From: UBA966 sp046350355
Lineage (GTDB): Bacteria; Planctomycetota; Phycisphaerae; Phycisphaerales; SM1A02
Reading direction: 5' to 3'
Assembly: GCA_046350355.1 (NCBI GenBank)
Contig: JAXMAN010000002.1
Location: 62,001 to 126,000, forward strand
Length of the DNA stretch: 64,000 nt
In this document: positions 16,582 through 25,900 of the stretch, in pieces
Layout of the letters: the number at the start of each line of letters is the position of its first letter
Numbering within the stretch: position 1 is the first letter of the stretch
The notes under the pieces: generated by a model
The model's database searches: none
What the model was told of the DNA's origin: nothing
What the model saw: only the letters and a program-made list of their open reading frames with translations
Position numbers and translations under genes: made by a program

Positions 16582-18861
16582 ATGGCCACTTCCACGGGAC
16601 ATCGTTGGCGTTTCACGCGTTCGGGCGGCTCGGACCAGCCGCGCCTCGAGACGGCGGAGGACTTCGCCAACCTCGAGCACCTCGACCTCAAGCTCTGGGC
16701 GGCGCTCGCCTGCCCGGTGAAGGGGCTCGAGTTCGACGAGCGCACGCTCGCGCTCATCGACACCGACAACGACGGCCGTGTCCGCGCGCCCGAGATCATC
16801 GCCGCGGTGCAGTGGTGCGAGGACCACCTGCGCGACCTCGCCGCCCTCAAGGAGGGGACCGACGCGCTCCCGCTCTCGCAGATCAACGACCAGACCCCCA
16901 GCGGCAAGGCGATCCTCGCCTCCGCGAAGCAGATCCTGCGCGACCTGGGCAAGCCCGACGCGACCGCGATCACGCTGGCCGACGCCGCCGACACCGCCAA
17001 GATCTTCGCCGGCACGCGCTTCAACGGCGACGGCATCGTCCCCGCCGACGCGGCGGAGGACGACGCGACCAGGCGCGCGATCGCCGACGTCATCGCCTGC
17101 ATGGGCGCGGTCGCCGACCGCAGCGGCAAGCCCGGCGTCGACCAGGCGAAGCTCGACGCCTTCTTCGCGCAGTGCGCCGCCTTCGACGCGTGGGCGACGG
17201 CCGCGGAGTCCGATCCCTCGCTGCGCGCGCTCGGCGACTCCACCGCGGCCGCGCTCGAGGCGCTGCAGGCGGTGCGCGCGAAGGTCGACGACTACTTCGC
17301 GCGCTGCCGCATGGCGGCCTTCGATCCGCGCGCCCTCGCCGCGGTCAACCGCCAGGAGGCGGACTACCTCGCCATCGCCGCGAAGGACCTCTCCGTCACC
17401 GCGGCGGAAGTGGCGGGCTTCCCGATCGCCAAGGTCGAGGCCGGCCGCGCGCTCCCGCTGGAGTCGGGCCTGAATCCCGCGTGGGAGGGCAGGATCGCCG
17501 CGATGCGCACGCTCCTGGTCGCGCCCCTGCTGGGCGCGCAGGTGCGCGAGCTCACGGAAGCGCAGTGGCGCGAGCTCTGCGGCAAGCTCGCCGCCTACGA
17601 GGCGTGGCTCACCGGCAAGCCCGCCGTCGCCGTCGAGCCGCTGGGCATCGCGCGCGTGCGCGAGCTCCTGCGCGGCGGCGCGCAGCAGGCGATCGCGGCG
17701 CTCATCGCGCAGGACCTCGCGCTGCAGACCGAAGCCAACACGATCTGCGAGGTCGAGCGGCTGGTCCGCTACTACCGCGACCTCAACCAGCTCCTCAACA
17801 ACTTCGTCAACTTCAGCGACTTCTACTCGCGCCGGCGCCGCGCCTCCTTCCAGGTGGGCACGCTCTACCTCGACGGCCGCGCCTGCGATCTCTGCGTGCG
17901 CGTCGACGACGCGGGCAAGCATGCCGCGCTCGCGGGCATGTCGAAGGCGTACCTCGCGTACTGCGACTGCACGCGCCCCTCGGGCGAGAAGCTCTCCGTC
18001 GCCGCGGCCTTCACCGGCGGCGACGCCGACTTCCTCATGGTCGGCCGCAACGGCATCTTCTACGACCGCAAGGGGCGCGACTGGGACGCGACGATCACCA
18101 AGGTCGTCGAGAATCCCATCAGCATCCGCCAGGCCTTCTGGGCGCCGTACAAGAAGCTCGTGCGCATGATCGAGGAGCAGGCCGCCAAGCGCGCCGCCGC
18201 GAAGGAGGCGGAGAACGACGCGCAGCTCGCCGCCGCCGCCAACGCGACGGTGAACGCCGACAAGGCCGCGCCCGCCGGCGCCACGCCCACCGAGAAGAAG
18301 ATCGACGTCGGCACGGTCGCCGCCCTGGGCGTCGCCTTCGGCGCGTTGGGCACCCTGATGGTCGCGGTCGTCAGCGGCATCACGGGGCTCTTCGAGCTTC
18401 CCTTCTGGCAGGCGGTGATCGTCGTCGGCGGCATCCTGGTGCTCATCTCGACGCCGAGCATGGTCGTCGCCTGGCTCAAGCTGCGCCAGCGCAACCTCGG
18501 CCCCATCCTCGACGCCAACGGCTGGGCGATCAACGGGCGCATGATGCTCAACGTGCCCTTCGGCGGCTCGCTCACGAGCGTCGCGGCGGTCCCCGGCGGC
18601 TCGCTCGCGGCGGCGGCGGATCCCTTCGGCGAGAAGCGCAGCCCCTGGCCGCGCCTGGTGCTCGCGGTCGTGATCGTCTGCTTCCTCTTCAGCCTGCTCA
18701 ACCACTTCGAGCTCATCGGCCGCGGCCTGGTCGCCGCCGGCGTCGAGGAGTCGAACCTGCCGGCCTTCATCCTGAAGCCCGGCGACGCGCAGCGGCTGGC
18801 CGAGGCGCGCCGTCAGGCGGAGCTCAAGGCCGCGGCGGAGAAGGCGGCGGAGAAGAAGTAG
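16582..18861 (+). CDS. Uncharacterised membrane protein with EF-hand-like loop
   Basis: 759 residues; I do not recognise a named family. It starts MATSTGHRWRFTRSGGSDQ and has an EF-hand-like loop at D60-x-D62-x-D64-x-R66. A mostly helical soluble region runs to about residue 560 and includes VERLVRYYRDLNQLLNNFVNFSDFY, then LYLDGRACDLCVRVDD and FYDRKGRDWDATITKVVENPISIRQAFW. An Ala/Lys linker leads to three membrane helices, at about 575-600, 608-632 and 690-712, and a charged tail. It may be anchored by its C-terminus with a large cytoplasmic domain. GAGGAG supports ATG 16582. It stands alone; the end overlaps the convergent serine hydrolase gene by 38 bp. Confidence 0.88.
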   Translation: MATSTGHRWRFTRSGGSDQPRLETAEDFANLEHLDLKLWAALACPVKGLEFDERTLALIDTDNDGRVRAPEIIAAVQWCEDHLRDLAALKEGTDALPLSQINDQTPSGKAILASAKQILRDLGKPDATAITLADAADTAKIFAGTRFNGDGIVPADAAEDDATRRAIADVIACMGAVADRSGKPGVDQAKLDAFFAQCAAFDAWATAAESDPSLRALGDSTAAALEALQAVRAKVDDYFARCRMAAFDPRALAAVNRQEADYLAIAAKDLSVTAAEVAGFPIAKVEAGRALPLESGLNPAWEGRIAAMRTLLVAPLLGAQVRELTEAQWRELCGKLAAYEAWLTGKPAVAVEPLGIARVRELLRGGAQQAIAALIAQDLALQTEANTICEVERLVRYYRDLNQLLNNFVNFSDFYSRRRRASFQVGTLYLDGRACDLCVRVDDAGKHAALAGMSKAYLAYCDCTRPSGEKLSVAAAFTGGDADFLMVGRNGIFYDRKGRDWDATITKVVENPISIRQAFWAPYKKLVRMIEEQAAKRAAAKEAENDAQLAAAANATVNADKAAPAGATPTEKKIDVGTVAALGVAFGALGTLMVAVVSGITGLFELPFWQAVIVVGGILVLISTPSMVVAWLKLRQRNLGPILDANGWAINGRMMLNVPFGGSLTSVAAVPGGSLAAAADPFGEKRSPWPRLVLAVVIVCFLFSLLNHFELIGRGLVAAGVEESNLPAFILKPGDAQRLAEARRQAELKAAAEKAAEKK

Positions 18862-20278
18862 CGGCGGCCTTCGCGGGCGCGGGCGCCTCCTTCTCCAGCC
18901 CCAGCAGCGTGCGCAGGAAGACCGTGTCGTCGTACTTCTCGCCGTCGCGGTCCATCTGCGCGAAGCGCACGACCACCAGCTCCTGCTCGGGCAGGATGTA
19001 GAGGCGCTGCTTTCCCGCGCCGGCGGCCATCGCCACGCGGATCTCGTTGCCCTGCGCGTCGCGCACCGCCTCCACCTGCGCGGCCTGGCGCTGCTGCTGC
19101 GCCTGCACCTCGCGCGGCGACTGCGGCGCGAAGAAGGCCCGCTTTCGCGCGATCGGGTTGTCCGCGACCAGCGCGCCCTCGCCCTCCTTGCCGTTGAGCA
19201 GCCACCAGGTGAGGCCGTAGTGCTCGTTGCAGCGGCTGGGCTCGAAGCACTGCTGCAGCAGCGCGAGCGGGATGACCTGCTCGTCGTGCGTCTTTCCATC
19301 CGCGTCCTTCACGGTGGCGACGCCGCCGCGGCGCACGAACTCGCCGAACTTCGCCCACTCGCGGGCCGTCAGGTGGCCGCCGCCGGGCAGGTTGGGCCGT
19401 CCCGCCACATCGGGCGCGAAGCGGTCGACGCCCACGCCGATGCCGCTGGGCACCAGCACGCGCGTCGTCAGGTATTCCCAGTAGCTCTTCTCGGGCCGCG
19501 TCGACTTCGCGAGCGCGCGCTCGAGGTAGGCGCCGAAGACGTAGTAGTGCGATCCGCCGTAGCGGAAGACGGTGCCCGGCTCGGTCTTCGCGGGAATCTG
19601 CAGCGCCGCGGCGAAGCGGTCGGGGGCGGTCTGCGCGGGCAGGCGCTGGCGGATCGCCTCCTTGACGAGCCCGTCCGAGCCGAGGTTGCGGATGCCCGCT
19701 CCCTGCGCGCCCAGCAGCGGACTGTTGGGATCGAGCCCCGAGGAGAGCGTGAGCAGCTCGCGCACCGTGATCTTCGAGCGGCGCGGATCGTCCTTCCACT
19801 CCACCAGCAGGTCGCTCACCGGCGCATCCAGGCTGGGGATGACCCCGTCGGCGAGCGCCGCCATCGCCAGCACGCCCGTGAAGCTCTTCGTGCCGCTGGC
19901 AAGCGGATGCGGGCGCGACGCGCTCCAGCCGTTGCCGTACTGCTCGAAGACGATCTCGCCGCGCTGCATCACGAGCACCGCGCGACCCGAGACGGACTCC
20001 GAGTAGCGCGCGGCCGCGGCCATCGCCGCGGGATCCAGCGCGGCGGCGCGCGGCGCGTCGGGATGGAGGAAGGGCGCGCCCGCGGCGGAGGCGGTGGCGG
20101 GCGGCTTCGCCGGCGGGGCGGCCGACGTTGCTGCCGGCGCCGTCGGCGCCGCCGCGTCCGCCCCCGAATTGTGCTGTGCCTGGCGCGCGCCGCCCGTCGC
20201 GTGCGAACATCCGACGAGCGGCGTCGCCGCCGCCAGCGAACAACACGCGATCGAGCCCAGCAGGTGCATGGTCTTCAT
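18824..20278 (-). CDS. Serine hydrolase (beta-lactamase/class C-like), lipoprotein
   Basis: 484 residues. Lipoprotein signal ending in LVGC (Cys24), then an Ala/Pro/Ser-rich linker. The class-C beta-lactamase-like domain (about 95-460) has the SxxK motif S128-G-T-K131 in HPLASGTKSFTGVLAM, then LLTLSSGLDPNSPLL, and FRYGGSHYYVFGAYLER in the place of the Tyr motif. GLTWWLLNG and LYILPEQELVVVRFAQMDRDG complete the fold. It is likely a periplasmic esterase, amidase or peptidase, as in 6-aminohexanoate-dimer-hydrolase relatives, rather than an antibiotic-resistance enzyme. ATG 20278 or 20269 could be the start. It follows the oxidoreductase gene (stop at 20320) by about 40 bp, possibly co-transcribed. 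Confidence 0.85.
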   Translation of the reverse strand: MKTMHLLGSIACCSLAAATPLVGCSHATGGARQAQHNSGADAAAPTAPAATSAAPPAKPPATASAAGAPFLHPDAPRAAALDPAAMAAAARYSESVSGRAVLVMQRGEIVFEQYGNGWSASRPHPLASGTKSFTGVLAMAALADGVIPSLDAPVSDLLVEWKDDPRRSKITVRELLTLSSGLDPNSPLLGAQGAGIRNLGSDGLVKEAIRQRLPAQTAPDRFAAALQIPAKTEPGTVFRYGGSHYYVFGAYLERALAKSTRPEKSYWEYLTTRVLVPSGIGVGVDRFAPDVAGRPNLPGGGHLTAREWAKFGEFVRRGGVATVKDADGKTHDEQVIPLALLQQCFEPSRCNEHYGLTWWLLNGKEGEGALVADNPIARKRAFFAPQSPREVQAQQQRQAAQVEAVRDAQGNEIRVAMAAGAGKQRLYILPEQELVVVRFAQMDRDGEKYDDTVFLRTLLGLEKEAPAPAKAAATSSPPPSPPRP

Positions 20279-20319
20279 GGCACCGGCATGACGCGCGGCC
20301 GCGCGCTTCGATTGCGTGG

Positions 20320-21771
20320 CTACGCGGGCTTCGCCGCCGCGGGGAAGTCCGGTAGTCCGAATCCGGGGCGGTACTCGCGCGTCACGATCGTGCGCGAGGC
20401 GTCCTCGTGGTTCGTGAACTTCAGCGCGGCGCGGTCCCACCGCAGCTCTTGGTTGGGGAAGCGCGCGGCGCGCGAGCAGAGGAGTCCCGCCTCCGCCATG
20501 CGCACGCCCGCGGAGAAGGGTGTCTGCACGAAGGCGTCCTGCTTGCCCAGGATGCGGTTCACCCACGAGTGCCAGTGGTTGCGCGCCTGGCAGGTGCCCA
20601 GTCCGGGCAGCGCCTTCCAGTCGACGGGCTTGCCCCCGCGCCAGACCTCGATCTCGCCTTCGGGCTGGACGCACAGCACGCCGTCCTCGCAGACCACCAG
20701 CGTGCCCGTGCCGCCGAACTTGCCCGGCGGCAGTCCAAGCGCGGCGCGGGAGGGCGCCTGGCCGCGGTCGCAGTAGTGCACCGGGAAGACCGGCCGCGCG
20801 AAGTGCTCGCCGCCGCCGGGATAGCTCAGCGTCGACTGCACGCAGAGCGCGTGATAGAAGTCCGAGGGCGTGCGCGTCTGCGAGAGCACCGCCGTCGGCG
20901 AATCGAGCCCGTACGCGAAGACCAGCACATCCAGCAGGTGCGTGCACCAGTCGCCCAGCTGCCCGGTGCCGTAGTCCCACGAGGAGCGCCAGCGCTGGCC
21001 GACGAGCCCCTCGCGGCAGGGGGCGTCGACGGCGGCGCCCAGCCAGAGCGGCCAGTCGATGTTCGCCGGCGGGGGGGTCGGGTCCTTCAGGCCGCCGTAG
21101 TAGAAGTAGCCGTCGCCGCCGTCCGGCGGGCCGTTGACCCAGACATGCGCCTCGATCGCCTTGCCCAGGAGGTTCTTGCGCAGGATCTCGACCGCGTACT
21201 GGCGGCCCGTGTACCCCATGCGCTGGTTCCCGGTCTGGGTGACCAGGTTCGGGCAGGCCGCGATCGCGCGGTCCATCGCCACCACCTCGGAAAGCTGCTG
21301 CACGAGCGGCTTCTGGCCGTAGACATGCTTCCCGGCCTTCATCGCCGTGAGCATGATGAGCGCGTGGTTGTGGTCGGGGACGCAGACCACCACCGCGTCG
21401 AACGTGTCGCGGTGCTTGTCGAAGGCCTCCCGGAAGTCGGTGCAGACGAAGGCGTCGGGGAACTCGCCGTGGATCTGGGACCGCGCGTTGGCATCCACGT
21501 CGCAGAAGCCCGAGAAGACGACGTCGGGGTGCTGCTTCAGCTCGTGGCGGTCCGCCGGGGCGATGCTCCCCCCGACGCCGATCTGCAGGAGCTGCAGCTT
21601 CCCGAGCGCGCCGGCGCGGGCACGTGTGGAGGCGGGGGTCGGGAGGGCGGGGGTGGGGGCGTCGGCCGCCGTTGCCGGACGCACGAGGAGGGGGGCGGCC
21701 AGCCAGGCGCCCGCGGCCGCGGCTGCGGTCCGAAGGGCGTCGCGGCGGCTCCAGGAGGGGTCCATCGCCAT
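20320..21771 (-). CDS. Tat-exported Gfo/Idh/MocA family oxidoreductase
   Basis: 483 residues. N-terminus MAMDPSWSRRDALRTAAAAAGAWLAAPLLV is a twin-arginine signal. The NAD(P)-binding Rossmann part has LLQIGVGGSIAPADRHEL, VVFSGFCDVDANA, DAVVVCVPDHNHALIMLTAMKAGKHVYGQKPL (the K-P of the family) and TGNQRMGYTGR. The C-terminal substrate domain includes SSWDYGTGQLGDWCTHLLDVLVFAYGLD. Exported planctomycete members of this family probably act on sugars, but the substrate is unknown. ATG 21771 is preceded by TACCCT seven bases upstream; ATG 21765 is the alternative. Confidence 0.93.
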   Translation of the reverse strand: MAMDPSWSRRDALRTAAAAAGAWLAAPLLVRPATAADAPTPALPTPASTRARAGALGKLQLLQIGVGGSIAPADRHELKQHPDVVFSGFCDVDANARSQIHGEFPDAFVCTDFREAFDKHRDTFDAVVVCVPDHNHALIMLTAMKAGKHVYGQKPLVQQLSEVVAMDRAIAACPNLVTQTGNQRMGYTGRQYAVEILRKNLLGKAIEAHVWVNGPPDGGDGYFYYGGLKDPTPPPANIDWPLWLGAAVDAPCREGLVGQRWRSSWDYGTGQLGDWCTHLLDVLVFAYGLDSPTAVLSQTRTPSDFYHALCVQSTLSYPGGGEHFARPVFPVHYCDRGQAPSRAALGLPPGKFGGTGTLVVCEDGVLCVQPEGEIEVWRGGKPVDWKALPGLGTCQARNHWHSWVNRILGKQDAFVQTPFSAGVRMAEAGLLCSRAARFPNQELRWDRAALKFTNHEDASRTIVTREYRPGFGLPDFPAAAKPA

Positions 21772-22084
21772 GTGCGCGAGGGTACCGGACCCACTTCCAC
21801 GCACCAGTGCAATTTTCCGTGAATTGACAGCCCCCGGATTGGCATTCTCGGACTTTCAGCCCCGGGTTCAGATCTGACTTCCGCGCACTTTTTCACAGAC
21901 CCGAACTTGGAAATCCCCGGTTTGGAGTTAGGTTTGGCGTGCTGACTTTGGCCATCCACCCCAGCGTCCCCTTTCAAGCGTCGTGGGTCGATGAGCCGAC
22001 TTTCGCGGGGGGATCAGGAAAAGGGCCAATCTGATCTGCTGCGCGCCTGCGGCGCATCTGTACTTCTGTTCGTTCCCCTTAGAG
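21772..22084 (+). other. 313-bp intergenic region between divergent genes
   Basis: No gene is seen. It is visibly more AT-rich than its surroundings and has stretches such as CAATTTTCCGTGAATTGACA and CACTTTTTCACAG. TTGACA at 21824-21829 is a perfect -35-like hexamer, but no convincing -10 lies 16-18 bp after it. The minus-strand -10 of the oxidoreductase occupies 21779-21784. It probably holds the promoter and 5' leader of the PEP-CTERM gene at 22085. Confidence 0.5.
21779..21784 (-). promoter_or_regulatory. -10-like TACCCT before the oxidoreductase gene
   Basis: On the minus strand TACCCT is followed by CGCGCAC (7 bases) and then ATG 21771. It has the same geometry as the sigma factor and second kinase genes, and no Shine-Dalgarno site. 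Confidence 0.45.
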
Positions 22085-22816
22085 ATGAAAGTGCAAACCC
22101 TCATGAAGACGACCACGACTCGTACCTCGCTCCTGAGCCTTGCTGCGCTGGCTCCCCTCGCGGCGGTCGCCGTGGCCAACGCCGGCCTCGCGTTCAGCTT
22201 CGCTGACCCGACCCCCGGCAAGCAGCTCCACAACGTCCAGGACAACCACGCTGGTGCTGGCACCGGCCTGATGACCTACGACCAGGACGCTGCCATCACC
22301 TTCCTGGTGGACGGCTCCACCGAGGCGAACCCGTTCACGACCTCGTGGACGAACGCCCGCATGGAGATGAACATGACGGTCTTCACCGGCTCGACCTCGG
22401 CTGGCGTCTTCAGCGCCCCGGTCAGCGGGTTCTTCCGCATCTATGACGCCAACACCGGCGCCACGATCGTCCGCGGCGACGCCACGGGCGGCGCGTTCCT
22501 CCGCTTCGCCGGCACGAGCACCATCCTGCTCTCCAGCGACTCGGGCTTCGCGTACACCTTCGGCCAGGCGCTGATCGACGCCCTCGCCTTCTACGGCAAC
22601 GCCGGCTCCTCGCCGTTCGACCCGCAGGAAGGCAGCTTCTCGCTGACCGACGCCGTCGCCGTGAACGGTGGCGACATCATCGGCGAGGGTGGCGTGGTCC
22701 AGTCCTTCGACGCCAACGCCTCCTTCTCGGGCAACACCGAGACCATCCCCGCTCCGGGCGCCCTCGCCCTGCTCAGCGTGGCTGGCCTGGTCTCCGCCCG
22801 CCGCCGTCGCGCCTAA
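22085..22816 (+). CDS. PEP-CTERM-like secreted protein
   Basis: 243 residues. Signal peptide (TSLLSLAALAPLAAVAVANA), then a beta-rich domain with no family I recognise. It has few charged residues and many Thr, Ser, Ala and Gly (for example FTTSWTNARMEMNMTVFTGST). The C-terminus IPAPGALALLSVAGLVSARRRRA is a PEP-CTERM-like sorting signal. Codon use and a strong downstream terminator suggest a well-expressed surface protein. An in-frame ATG at 22103 is an alternative start. The long AT-rich leader region upstream is unusual for this window. Confidence 0.9.
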   Translation: MKVQTLMKTTTTRTSLLSLAALAPLAAVAVANAGLAFSFADPTPGKQLHNVQDNHAGAGTGLMTYDQDAAITFLVDGSTEANPFTTSWTNARMEMNMTVFTGSTSAGVFSAPVSGFFRIYDANTGATIVRGDATGGAFLRFAGTSTILLSSDSGFAYTFGQALIDALAFYGNAGSSPFDPQEGSFSLTDAVAVNGGDIIGEGGVVQSFDANASFSGNTETIPAPGALALLSVAGLVSARRRRA

Positions 22817-22843
22817 CCCGCGCGGCTCGCATCTCGCGAATCA

Positions 22844-22880
22844 CAGCCCGCCCAGGCGCATGCCTGGGCGGGTTGCTTTT
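22844..22880 (+). terminator. Intrinsic terminator after the PEP-CTERM gene
   Basis: Arm CAGCCCGCCCAGGC (22844-22857), loop GCAT, arm GCCTGGGCGGGTTG (22862-22875; one G-T pair), then CTTTTT. It lies 28 bp after the TAA and is oriented for the plus strand only. Confidence 0.9.
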
Positions 22881-22937
22881 TGCCGTGATGGAACCGACGT
22901 GTTGGAACCGGGGGGAGGGGGGCGCCACGCGCCCGGG

Positions 22938-25900
22938 TCAGCGGGCGCCGGCGACCGTCTGCCAGCGCTCGACGACCGCCCGCAGTTCGGGCTCGCTCGC
23001 CTCCTGGGCCTGCGGGCCGAAGAGGCGCGACTCCAGTCCCACGATCTCCTCGCGCAGCGACTGCGCGCGGGCGGGCTCCAGGGCGGCCCCACGCTCGCGC
23101 TCCAGGCGGCGCAGCGAGGTGACGACCCCCAGCGGGGTCAGGCGCGCGGGGGCCCACGCCGGGGCGGGCGCGGCCTCGCGGCGCTTGGTCCAGTGACGGG
23201 CCAGCAGCACCGCCCCGCCCAGCAGCGCGGCGAGCGCCGCGGCGATGACCAGGCGGATCTGCGTCCAGCCGCCGCCGGCGACCGCGACCGTCGAGCCCTT
23301 CACGGGCACGATGTCCAGGTCGGCGTAGGCGCGCGACTCGAGCGTGGCGTCCACGCCAGGACGCAGGACCGGCAGCGTGAAGACGCTCCCGATGTCCCCG
23401 CCGGCGCGCGTGTAGGTCACCGTGTAGGTGCGCTCGATGGGCAGGTGGAAGATGCCGTTGCTGTCCGCCTCGGGGTAGCCGTCCTTGGGCTCGGCGCTCG
23501 GCGACATCATGCCAAAGCGCGAGGGCATCGCCGCATCGCCCGCCTGCATCACCACCATCGGCGCGGCGGCGATGCCGTCCGCGCCGAGCGTGTAGCCGGC
23601 GAGCGGCGCGTCGACGCCCTGCAGGATCTCCTGCAGCGCGGGGGGGACGCCCTCGCCCTTCACGCGCACTTCCAGCGTGACCGTCTGCTTGCCCTGCGCG
23701 AGCCCCTCGGCGCCGCGCACATCGACCAGCTGCGCGACCTCCAGCTTCGTCACCGGGCGCGGTGCGGCATCGTCGCCGCTGGCCAGCAGCGGCGTGTTGC
23801 TCGGCAGCGCCAGCGAGACGGGGCCCGTCTGGTCCGTGAACTGCATGTCCAGCGTGACCGAGGGCAGCCGGTCCGTGACCGGCTCCTTGCGGCTGAGCAC
23901 CACGTAGGCCATCGGCTTCTCGAGCCAGCCGTCCTGCCCCGCCTCGACGACGCCGCGCGGGGGCATGAAGGGGTCGAAGAAGCCGATCGCCTGCACATCG
24001 AAGGCGCGCGTGAAGGCGTCCTCGAGGGCCTTCTGCACCTGGTCGCGGTAGTTGATCTGCCGGTAGTTGTTGCCGACGCGGCCGAAGACGCCGTTCTGCA
24101 GGTACTTCGAGAAGCCGCCCGTCTCGCGGTCCACGGAGTGCGTGTAGCGCAGCGAGACCAGCACGCCGAAGGGCTTGCCCACGCCGACATGGTCCGGGCC
24201 GTCGAGCGTCAGGCGCAGCTTGATCTCGTCCTTCACCAGGTCGCGGTAGAGCTCCTGCATCGCGCGCAGGCCGGCGCCCGCGGGATGGTCGCCGATCACG
24301 CGCAGCGCGTGGTGCACCAGGCGCGGCTTGACCTCGGGATCGGCGCGCTCGATCGCGCCCTGCACGGCTGCGGCGAAGGCGGCCATGTGGCGGTCGTAGT
24401 CGTCGCGCGCGAGCGTCTGCAGCGACTTGCGCAGCAGGTCGACCTGGTCGTCCTGGAGCGTGCCCTCCTTGGGCAGGTCGTCCACGCGCAGGAAGTTGAG
24501 CTCGGCGGTGCCCATCGCGGCGCCGAACCAGCGCAGGTGGATGCTCGGATCGTCGCGCACCTTGCCCGCCTGCAGCGCGGCGATGTACGCGGTGGCAGCC
24601 TGTGCGAAGGCGTCGAAGGCGGCCTGCCGGTAGGCGCCGGTCTTCTCCGCGTCGGCGCCGGGCTGCTGCTGGCGGAACTGCATCCGGTCGAAGGTGAGCG
24701 CGGCCTTCATGGAGGCCAGCTCCCACGATCCCGGCTCGCGGGCGATCGCCGCGTCGGCGAGGTCGATCGCGACTCCGTAGCCCTTGTCCACGAGCGCGGC
24801 GATCTCGTTGTCCGAGCGCTTGGTGCCGGTGGCCTTCTGCGCGGCGCGGTTGCGCCAGTCTCCGTTGAGGCTGCTGCCCATGCGCTCGGCGAGCATCGCG
24901 GCCGTGGCGGGGGGCATGCCGCCGATGGGGCCGAAGACGCGCTCGATGTCGGCGCGGTCGTAGACCTCCGTCGAGGCGTGGCAGGCCATGAAGGCCGGGA
25001 CGAGCCCGGGGAGCGCGCGCGCCTCGACGCCGTGCTCGCGCAGCGTGGCCAGGAGCGTGCCCAGGCGCTCCAGATTGCGCCGCTGCCGTCCGCGCGTGAG
25101 CGGCGCCATCGGCATCGCGTCGCGGTAGAAGGCGAAGTACTGCATCATCTCCGGCGGGTACTCCTGCACCGGAGTGAGGCGGATGCGCCACTTCTGGAGG
25201 AAGTCGTCCGCGAAGGAGGCGGCGTCGGCGGGGGAGCGGTCGATCGCGGTGTCGAGCATCGCCAGCGCCTGGTCGGTCTCGTCCGCGGTGGTCGCGAGCG
25301 CGATGCACGCCTTGCGCGCGCGCGAGGCGAGCGAGGGCTCGAGCGCCTGCAGCCACTTCTCGTTGGGGATCGCGCGCAGCAGGAGCTGCGCCTCGCGCGC
25401 GACCATGCGGTTCTGGCCGCGGCGCGAGACCGCCTGCTCCATCTCCTGCACCAGCGCGGCGGTGACCATGCGCAGCGGCACGCGCAGCGAGGCGATGTCG
25501 ATGTCCTCGCGCGCCAGCAGCAGGTCCACGGCCTCCTTCAGGCCCAGGAGCGCCTGCGCGCGCTGCTCCGTCTCCAGGCGCTGCTCGCCGACGCCGGTGG
25601 CGGCCAGCGCGAGCGCCTCGAGCGCGGCGGGGCCGAGCGAAGGATTGGCGAAAACCTTCGTGAGCCAGGGGCCCGCCTGCGCGCGCGGGACGCGGCTCAT
25701 GAGGTCGATCGCCATCTTGAGCGCCTCGCGGCGCACGGCGAGGGTCTCGCGGTCGATCAGTGCGACGTCGCAGAAGATCTGCCAGGCCTCCAGGCGCAGC
25801 GCGTCCGCCTCGGGGCTGTCGCCGGCCTTCTCGGCGAGGTCGAGCTTGTAGCGGCCGTGCGCGTTCATCTGCGAGCCGTCGCCGGCGGCGCGCGCGGCCT

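Noticed and set aside
18824..20278. Beta-lactamase resistance gene
   Set aside because: The SxxK is present, but the Tyr-x-Asn motif is YGGS-like and the layout (lipoprotein, long linker) fits the wider serine hydrolase family; resistance cannot be claimed.
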